From Cyprinodon diabolis (taxonomy: Eukaryota; Chordata; Actinopteri; Cyprinodontiformes; Cyprinodontidae), in the NCBI GenBank assembly GCA_030533445.1, contig CM060076.1, positions 22,926,603 through 22,990,602 on the forward strand: a stretch of 64,000 nucleotides of DNA. Reading direction: 5' to 3'. This document shows positions 56,814 to 64,000 of the stretch, in pieces. The translations under genes were made by a program, and so were the position numbers. The number at the start of each line of letters is the position of its first letter. Within the stretch, counting starts at the first letter, position 1. Under the pieces are notes generated by a model that was not told the DNA's origin, ran no database searches, and worked only from the letters and a program-made list of their open reading frames with translations.

Positions 56814-58422
56814 TACAGTGGGGCAAAAAAGTATTTAGTCAGCCACCAATAGTGCAAGTTCTCCCACTTAAAAAGATGAGAGAGGCCGGTAATTTTCATC
56901 ATAGATATACCTCAACTATGAGAGACAAAATGAGAAGAAAAAATCCAGAAAATCACATTGTCTGATTTTTAAAGAATTTATTTGCAAAATATGGTGGAAA
57001 ATAAGTATTTGGTCAGTTACAAACAAGCTAGATTTCTGGCTCTCACAGACCTGTAACTTCTTCTGTAAGAGGCTCCTCTGTCCTCCATTCGTTACCTTAA
57101 TTAATGGCACCTGTTTGAACCCGTTATCAGTATAAAAGACACCTGTCCACAACCTCAAACAGTCACACTCTAAACTCCACCATGGCCAAAACTAGAGAGC
57201 TGTCAAAGGACACCCGAAACAAAATTATAGACCTGCACCAGGCTGGGAAGTCTGAATCTGCAATAGGTAAACAGCTTGGTGTGAAGAAATCAACTGTGGG
57301 ATCAATTATTAGAAAAAGGAAAACATACAAGACCACTGATAATCTTCCTCGATCTGGGGCTCCATGCAAGATCTCACCCCGTGGGGTCAAAATGATCACA
57401 AGAACGGTGAGTAAAAATCCCAGAACCACACGGGGGGACCTAGTGAATGACCTGCAGAGAGCTGGGACCAAAGTAACAAAGGCTACCATCAGTAACACAC
57501 TACGCCGCCAGGGACTCAAATCCTGCAGTGCCAGACGTGTCCCCCTGCTTAAGCCAGTACATGTCAAGGCCCGTCTCAAGTTTGCTAGAGAGCATTTGGA
57601 TGATCCAGATGATGAGTGGGAGAATATCATATGGTCAGATTAAACCAAAATAGAACTTTTTGGTAAAAACTCTACTCGTCGTGTTTGGAGGAGAGAGAAT
57701 GCAGAGTTGCATCCAAAGAACACCATACCTACAGTGAAGCATGGGGGTGGAAACATCATGCTTTGGGGCTGTTTTTCTGCTAAGGGACCAGGACGACTGA
57801 TCCGTGTGAAGGAAACAATGAATGGGGCCATGTATCGTCAAATTTTGAGTGAAAACCTCCTTCCATCAGCAAGGGCATTGAAGATGAAACGTGGCTGGGT
57901 CTTTCAGCATGACAATGATCCCAAACACACCGCCCGGGTAACGAAGGAGTGGCTTCGTAAGAAGCATTTCAAGGTCCTGGAGTGGCCTAGCCAGTCTCCA
58001 GATCTCAACCCCATAGAAAATCTTTAGAGGGAGTTGAAAGTCAGTGTTGCCCAGCGACAGCCCCAGAACATCACTGCTCTAGAGGAGATCTGCATGGAGG
58101 AATGGGCCAAAATACCAGCAACAGTGTGTGAAAACCTTGTGAAGACTTACAGAAAACGTTTGATCTCTGTCATTGCCAACAAAGGGTATATAACAAAGTA
58201 TTGAGATGAACTTTTGTTATTGATCAAATACTTATTTTCCACCATATTTTGCAAATAAATTCTTTAAAAATCAGACAATGTGATTTTCTGGATTTTTTTC
58301 CCTCATTTTGTCTCTCATAGTTGAGGTATATCTATGATGAAAATTACCGGCCTCTCTCATCTTTTTAAGTGGGAGAACTTGCACTATTGGTGGCTGACTA
58401 AATACTTTTTTGCCCCACTGTA
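56814..58422 (+). mobile_element. Tc1 transposon, 1605 bp, with about 205-bp inverted ends
   Basis: The element spans 56816-58420 between TA dinucleotides. Both ends begin CAGTGGGGCAAAAAAG, and about 205 bp are inverted and almost identical (56816-57022 and 58214-58420). It encodes a full-length transposase frame with two stop codons. It lies between the two candidate N-terminal exons of the Pim-like gene, opposite in orientation to the gene. Confidence 0.95.
57182..58204 (+). pseudogene. Tc1 transposase with two in-frame stops
   Basis: A 340-codon frame. The N terminus has paired helix-turn-helix DNA-binding domains ([16 protein letters not shown] and [10 protein letters not shown]), and the NLPRSGAP block follows the first. 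The DDE triad is visible: D in WSD just before the first stop, D in QHDNDPKHT, and E in LNPIE, 34 residues after the second D (DD34E). Stops are at 57641-57643 and 58025-58027; no frameshift was seen. In the family it cuts and pastes the element at TA sites. With two nonsense changes it cannot make the enzyme, but it could still be moved by a related transposase. Confidence 0.93.
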
Positions 58423-58501
58423 TATATATACACACACATCCAACAACACAAATAAAGATAAAAATAAAAAAAGAGATAAAATATATACACATATAGCTCT
58501 T

Positions 58502-58504
<3 letters not shown>

Positions 58505-58533
<29 letters not shown>
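58505..58533. repeat. AT dinucleotide microsatellite
   Basis: About 14 AT units just right of the Tc1 element. Confidence 0.9.
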
Positions 58534-58535
<2 letters not shown>

Positions 58536-58546
58536 TACTCTCTCAC

Positions 58547-58716
58547 AAACTCTACGGACACAGACTGATCTTGTCCAGCGGTGAGGTGGCTGAAGTTGCT
58601 GCAACTCTGTTTGCATAACTTTTTGTTGTCCAACTCTGTGACAGTCTCCGCCTTTCTTTTCCTGCAGCTTGGTTCATCCAGACGGCTGCTGGGTCCAACA
58701 GAGACGCTCTGGTTAT
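58547..58716 (-). other. Second candidate N-terminal exon of a Pim-like gene
   Basis: On the minus strand an acceptor (CTTTCAG) opens a frame reading SVGPSSRLDEPSCRKRKAETV, DNKKLCKQSCSNFSHL and DQSVSVEF, then a donor (TTT|GTGAGA). The RKRKAE stretch resembles the RKRKAD of the exon at 56530-56755. The phase at its donor (0) does not fit the acceptor I see for that exon, so they may be alternative first exons, or this is a leftover from a second Pim copy. Confidence 0.45.
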
Positions 58717-58717
58717 C

Positions 58718-59608
58718 TGAAAGAGTTCATTGGACAAATAGCAGATCTATTTAGGAAGCACTAATAGAGGATGCAGACTGAGAGAAATCAAAAACCCCTC
58801 TTTTTAGTTATCAAACATGAGCCACCAAATACTTTGACAAGTAAAAATGATACTTTCCCATGCATCCACTGATCCTGCATCACCAGAGATTTGATAGAAT
58901 AAAAGCTTGGCACCAAGGAATTAGGTTTTGCAATTTTTGGAGGAAAAATAATCAAAATAAATAATACATTTTTACATAAAGGTAACTACAAACCTTTAAT
59001 TGTCAACTGATTTAATGTTTTTCCATTAAATGTAGTTAAACAAGTTTTTTGGATTTTACAATTTAATGAACGTTCATCAAATAACAGGATCATCAATGTT
59101 TTACTCAAACACGTCTAATTTTAGTATATTAATATAACACCTCTGCAACGTTTGGTTCCCTAAAATTTAATTTTGAATTTGAATTCCTGTTTCTTTTTCA
59201 TACACCTTGAACATCACCTTGTTTTCCAGAGACAAGAGCAGGTGTCTCGATGTTGCTGAACAAGTTTAAAGGCCTCATATTTAAAAAACTCAAATCACGG
59301 TGAGACTTTCTGGGGATTTATACCAACGTTATCGATCTAGAAGCGATCTGCACTCAGGTACAATTAAGTTCTTGCAGTAAAACCACAGAATATTTGTGTT
59401 TTAAAAAACATTGTCATGGTGCCCAACTGTCCATCCTAAAAATGTTGACATTTGAGAATTTGGCAATTATCCCAGCTGTGAAAAAAATAAATCATAAAAA
59501 AATTGGTGAAAACAGCAAAGTTACTCTCAAAACTTTTTCTAAATTAGCTTTTCAAAGTTTTATTCTTGGTTTGCATTTCTTTTTGATATTTTTTTAGCAT
59601 TTCCATTT
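58718..59608. repeat. Tandem duplication, unit 1 (about 0.89 kb)
   Basis: It begins GAAAGAGTTCATTGGACAAAT and ends ...GATATTTTTTTAGCATTTCC. It lacks the MITE and a further segment of about 180 bp that unit 2 has. Non-coding. Confidence 0.85.
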
Positions 59609-61067
59609 ATGAAAGAGTTAATTGGACAAATGTTTACACTCTATAGCAGATCTATTTAGGAAGCACTAATAGAGGATGCAGACTGAGAGAAATCTAAAAC
59701 CCCTCTTTTTAGTTATAAAACATGAACCACCAAATACTTTGACAGGAAAAAATGACACTTTCCCATGAATCCACTGATCCTGCATCACCAAAGATTCGAT
59801 AGAATAAAAACTTGGCAGCAAGGAATTAGGTTTTTGCAATTTCTGGAGGAAAAATGCATAATTATCATATTTTTTACATACAAGGTAACTGCAAACCTTT
59901 TATTGTCAAACCATGTCATGTTTTTCCAGTAAATGTAGCATAACAATCTTTTGGGATTTTATAATTTAATGAACATTCATCAAATCACAAGAGGAAATTA
60001 ACTGATTGTGTTTCTCAAACACATCTAATGTTTGTACATTAAGGTATAGCGGTGGATTTTTGCATATTTTTAAAAAGACCTTCCCTCTGCACTTAAAAAC
60101 AAAAATTCACATGCACAACCCTGAACTCAAAGGGAACAACTATTAAACACATGCGAGAGCATGCACAAGGCCATTTCTCCTCGCGCACGCTCTGTTTAAA
60201 AGTTTGCATCCTTCATACAAGCTCACTTTCCAAAAGAAGATTTGCAATTTTTCCACTATGTTAGACTGAAAATAATTGGAAATGGGTTCGAGCACGCAGG
60301 ACGGCCCAACTTAAACATATCACCAGAATGATAAACAATTAGGAGGACCACTAACTTTGATGATCCACCTTGAAAAAGAAAATCCTCCACTATACCTTTA
60401 ATATAAGATAACATTTCTGCAACATTTGGTTCCCTAAAATTTAACTCTGAATTTGCATTCCTGTTCCTTTTTAATATACTTTAAACATCACCTTGTTTTC
60501 CAGAGACAAGAGCAGGGGTCTCCATGTTGCTGAACGAGTTTAAAGTCCTCAGTTGTCAAAAAAACTCAAATCACGGAGAGATTTTCTGAAGATTTATACC
60601 AACGATATCGATCTAGATGCGAACTGCACTCAGGTACAATGAAGTTCTGGCAGTCAAACCCCAACATATTTCTGTTTAAAAAAAACATCGTCATGGTGCC
60701 CAGCTGTCTATCCTAAAAATGTTGACATTTGAGAATTTCGCATTTATCCCAGCTGTGATTCCAGGTAGCTGCCAAATTCTCAAAGCTGTAGTATTGGGCT
60801 TGAAGTGAAATGAATGGGGTCTGTGACATGTGATTAGAGAAGAATGCAATTGATTAAAGTATAGCTGAAAAGGAGAAATGTTAAATTTGAAATCTGTTTA
60901 AAAAAATTTTGAAAAAATGGGTGAAAATATAAATTTTGAAAAAATAAATCATAAAAAAATCGGAGAAAACAGCAAAGTTACTCTCAAAACTTTTTCTAAA
61001 TTAGCTTTTCAAAGTTTTATTCTTGGTTTGCATTTCTTTTTGATATTTTTTAGCATTTCTATTTATG
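59609..61067. repeat. Tandem duplication, unit 2 (about 1.46 kb)
   Basis: It is the same sequence as unit 1 plus a MITE (60041-60398) and a segment near 60757-60935. Short frames at 59394-59597 and 60917-61102 are the same by-product seen in two units. Confidence 0.9.
60041..60398 (+). mobile_element. MITE with GGTATAG ends (copy in unit 2)
   Basis: Ends AAGGTATAGCGGTGGATTTT and the near inverse AAAATCCTCCACTATACCTT. 358 bp, non-coding, with TTAA-like bases on both sides. Absent from unit 1 at the same place. Confidence 0.75.
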
Positions 61068-61950
61068 AAAGAGTTCATTGGACAAATGTTTACACTCTAT
61101 AGCAGATCTATTTAGGAAGCACTAATAGAGGATGCAGACTGAGAGAAATCTAAAACCCCTCTTTTTAGTTATAAAACATGAACCACCAAATACTTTGACA
61201 GGAAAAAATGACACTTCCCCATGAATCCACTGATCCTGCATCACCAAAGATTCGATAGAATAAAAACTTGGCAGCAAGGAATTAGGTTTTTTGCAATTTC
61301 TGGAGGAAAAATGCATAATTATCATACTTTTTACATACAAGGTAACTGCAAACCTTTTATTGTCAAACCATGTCATGTTTTTCCAGTAAATGTAGCATAA
61401 CAATCTTTTGGGACTTTATAGTTTAATGAACATTCATCAAATCACAAGAGGAAATTAACTGATTGTGTTTGGCAAGGTATAGCGGTGGATTTTTGCAAAT
61501 TTTTGAAAAGACCTGCCCTCTGCACCTAAAAAAAAAAAATGCACATGCACAACCCTGAACTCAAAGGGAACAACTATTAAACACATGCGAGAGCATGCAC
61601 GAGGCCATTTCTCCTCGCGCATGCTCTGTTTAAAAGTTTGCATCCTTCATACAAGCTCACTTTCCAAAAGAAGATTTGCAATTTTTCCACTATGTTAGAC
61701 TGAAAATAATTGGAAATGGGTTCGAGCACGCAGGACGGCCCAACCTAAACATATCACCAGAATGATAAACAATTAGGAGGACCACTAACTTTGATGATCC
61801 GCCTTGAAAAAGAAAATCCTCCACTATACCTTTAATATAACATTTCTGCAACATTTGGTTCCCTAAAATTATCTCAGAATTTGCATTTCTGGTTCTTTTT
61901 CATATACCTTGAACATCAGCTTGTTTTCCAGACAAAAGAGCAGGTGTGCT
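61068..61950. repeat. Tandem duplication, unit 3, truncated
   Basis: Closely matches the first 60% of unit 2, including the MITE (61474-61832), then diverges after TTTTCCAGACAAAAGAGCAGG. It lacks about 30 bp of unit 2 just left of the MITE. Confidence 0.85.
61474..61832 (+). mobile_element. MITE with GGTATAG ends (copy in unit 3)
   Basis: Almost the same as the copy at 60041-60398. It was probably carried by the duplication and not inserted separately. Confidence 0.75.
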
Positions 61951-62554
61951 GGCCTACAGCCTAAAAATGATATGGGGAGGAAAACTAACAGAACACATTC
62001 GCTGGCAGAACATCCACTCCTAGAGCTATGGAGGGAATTTAGCTCCATTTTTGTTGCAAAGAAAAGAACAAGATTTGTAAATGGAAATGAAAAAGAATCC
62101 AGAAATAAAATGTGGAAAATAAATAATTTTAAAATAAATATTTTTTTTTTTTTCAAATTTTATAATTTCAACCTTTATCTTTCATCATGTTTACATATTT
62201 TATATATATATATATATGTTCTCTAGTAATATTTTTTTTCTATCTTCTGTAAATAGTTGTAGTAGTTAATTTTAAAATCTAATGTCAATAGTTAAAAATG
62301 TTTTTAATAGTTTATTGTTAAATACTTGCTTCTCTAAAAATAAACAGATGTCACAGAGAAGTTGTTCTAAGTTTACTTAAATTATAAAGAAGTGATGAAA
62401 CAGATAATGTAAAAAGGTTAAAAGACTTTAAGAACACACCGACTACAATAACCTTTTTAAAAAATTTAATAATTTAATTTAATAACAGCAACACAGAACC
62501 TCAACTTGTTAAAAAAAACACCCAAAAAATAATAACAACTGTCCACCATCCTCT
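61951..62554. other. AT-rich intergenic DNA with a short TA run
   Basis: A (TA)n run near 62200-62217. No gene recognised. Confidence 0.4.
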
Positions 62555-62885
62555 CCAATAAATGAAATGATCTGTCCATCCTTTCCCGCCTCCCTCTGCC
62601 ATCTGATATCCTCCCTGATTAAATCCACCAACTCGTCACTCCTTCTTCTCTTCCTCCTTTCCCTCCTCTCTCTTCCTCATTCTCTTCGTCATCGTCACCC
62701 CGATGCTGCTCAGCCTCTGCAGCACCTGGCCTGCTGTGTCCTCAGGGATGGAGGCAATTAGGACAGGTGGGGCAACAGAGGGCCTCCGTCCTAATACCTC
62801 ATCCATGAGGACAAACCAGAGCCAGGTGGCAGCAGTGGGCTTCCCACTGACCCCCTGCCCTGTCCCTGGATCTTTGCATTCCTAA
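62555..62885 (-). pseudogene. Broken exon of a Myb/SANT-type fish gene family
   Basis: On the minus strand a good acceptor (CCTCTACTTTAG) opens into ECKDPGTGQG, GKPTAATWLWFVLMDEVLG, PSVAPPVLIASIPEDT. Then, in shifted frames, come RRRSDELVDLIREDI and RERMDRSFHLLERMV. I remember this order from the C-terminal half of Myb/SANT-like DNA-binding proteins abundant in fish, often linked to DNA transposons. At least two frame changes are needed, so it looks dead. The N-terminal Myb/SANT domain would lie to the right; I could not find it. Confidence 0.5.
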
Positions 62886-63068
62886 AGTAGAGGAAAACTA
62901 TTTGTATCAACAGATGCTAGAAAAAAGGAAGGTTTCATGATTTGGATGGATTAATGAAATTCTACAGAAAAAGACTTTGTAATGGTAACCTGGAGATTAC
63001 TTTTTTAAGCTTACTCAAAGTGTAAATTAACATGAATATAATAAATGTAAGATGTAATTTCCCTACAA

Positions 63069-63076
<8 letters not shown>

Positions 63077-63131
<55 letters not shown>
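63077..63131. repeat. AT dinucleotide microsatellite
   Basis: About 27 AT units. Confidence 0.95.
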
Positions 63132-63133
<2 letters not shown>

Positions 63134-64000
63134 TGTGTGTGTTTCATTACATTATCCAAACCTGAACATACTTTGTATTTTTTTTTAAGTTGTCCCACAC
63201 AAGGATCACTTCTATCACAAATATGAGATTTACAAAAAGTGGCATCTGACCATCATTTGTTGTGATCAAAAGATTATATTTGTACGTTGGTGTTTGAACA
63301 GGACTTATTTTAACTTGTGTGACTTTTACATAGAAATGCAACATGTAGATGGAATTCTGCCTCAACTCTTCCCTCCATCTGACTGCAGCAGTATCTTTGG
63401 CCCCGATGATAAGGTGGTCATTTTATCCACTCCTCTGTCCGCTCCCTGGAACAAAATGACATGTAAAGCATATTTCTGGTATGTCAACAGGCAAAATGAC
63501 TGTTCTCTATAATTATGCTGGTATTGTTCTTCAAGTGAATTATACTTTAAACCGTATTATACTGTACTGTAAATTAACTATACATTATTGAGTATTAAAA
63601 CAAAACGTTTGCAGTATTAACAGCCTAGTACAGCTGGACTAATGTTATTTCTTCAGCTGCATTAAGCTTTAACAGTTCTAATCCTTTGTAATAAACTGTT
63701 TGAGAATAAATAGATCTGATTAGTCAGGGATACGGCTATCAGCACAGTAAGATGTATGTTAAAATAAAAAATATTGACATTTGTATGAAGGCTTTTAATT
63801 GTTGATGAACATCACGTATCAACAGGTTAGCTCTAAGCTTTAGCTTTAGCTGCTCCTACACATTCCGGTGGCTCCGTTACCGTCATGTATTTTAATAGAT
63901 GTTCATTCACAGATGTTCATGTACTTACATTTAAAGGTGTTCTCCGCACTACTGTCAGCGCTGCTGCTTTCGGTTGTCCGTAATTTGAAGAAAATCCGAC
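63132..64000. other. No gene recognised at the right edge
   Basis: A minus-strand GTAAGT near 63923-63928 after an open stretch (63930-64000) could be the donor of an exon continuing beyond the window. Otherwise no supported feature. Confidence 0.25.

Overview
The window looks like nuclear DNA of a teleost fish, probably a spiny-rayed (acanthomorph) species. The evidence is intron-bearing genes with vertebrate splice sites, families expanded in fish (LTB4-receptor-like GPCRs, Pim-like kinases), and a dense, diverse, partly young transposon load: chromodomain Ty3/gypsy of the Tf1/sushi type, I-clade, L1/Tx1-like and L2-like LINEs, Tc1, hAT and MITEs. No bacterial operon, CRISPR array, rRNA or tRNA was seen.

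Left part (1-32,600): an array of single-exon class A GPCRs related to the leukotriene B4 receptor lies on the + strand. There are three intact genes (6922-7878, 11678-12628, 29079-30023), one almost perfect tandem duplicate broken by a 1-bp deletion and a nonsense mutation (30947-31890), and two old pseudogenes (about 8515-9207 and 16580-17040). All intact copies carry QRY in place of the DRY motif. Inside the array, on the opposite strand, is a PRSS35-like secreted serine-protease homologue whose catalytic serine is alanine (18542-19939). The array is interrupted by a hAT element with 8-bp target duplications, two solo LTRs with 5-bp target duplications, a MITE-like inverted-repeat element followed by a 111-bp tandem repeat, a 211-bp TCTA microsatellite, and a nearly full-length sushi-type gypsy element (21811-27592) whose LTRs are almost identical but whose coding region has about six lesions.

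Middle part (32,600-52,100): no intact host gene was recognised. It is a graveyard of mobile elements. An L1/Tx1-like endonuclease fragment is split by a solo LTR. A degenerate 5.4-kb I-clade LINE (about 38640-44021) contains two later insertions and meets an L1/Tx1-like 3' end tail to tail. There is also a broken integrase-core gene (about 46765-47420), LTR remnants, nested hAT elements and another L1/Tx1-like 3' end.

Right part (52,100-64,000): a Pim-like serine/threonine kinase lies on the minus strand. Its six kinase exons (52513-55598) splice in frame, with glycine loop, lysine, HRD and DFG all present. The N terminus is uncertain: two candidate basic exons lie upstream, separated by a 1605-bp Tc1 transposon with two stop codons. 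Beyond these lies a threefold tandem duplication of non-coding DNA carrying a MITE, then a broken Myb/SANT-type gene fragment.

Host functions supported here are lipid-mediator or chemoattractant signalling (GPCRs), a probable pseudoprotease, and a Pim kinase. Most of the rest is transposon birth and decay. I found no clearly new biological system. The strongest unusual signals are the probable self-priming site of the gypsy element, the very recent receptor duplication that is already breaking, and the uniform loss of the DRY acid in the receptor array.
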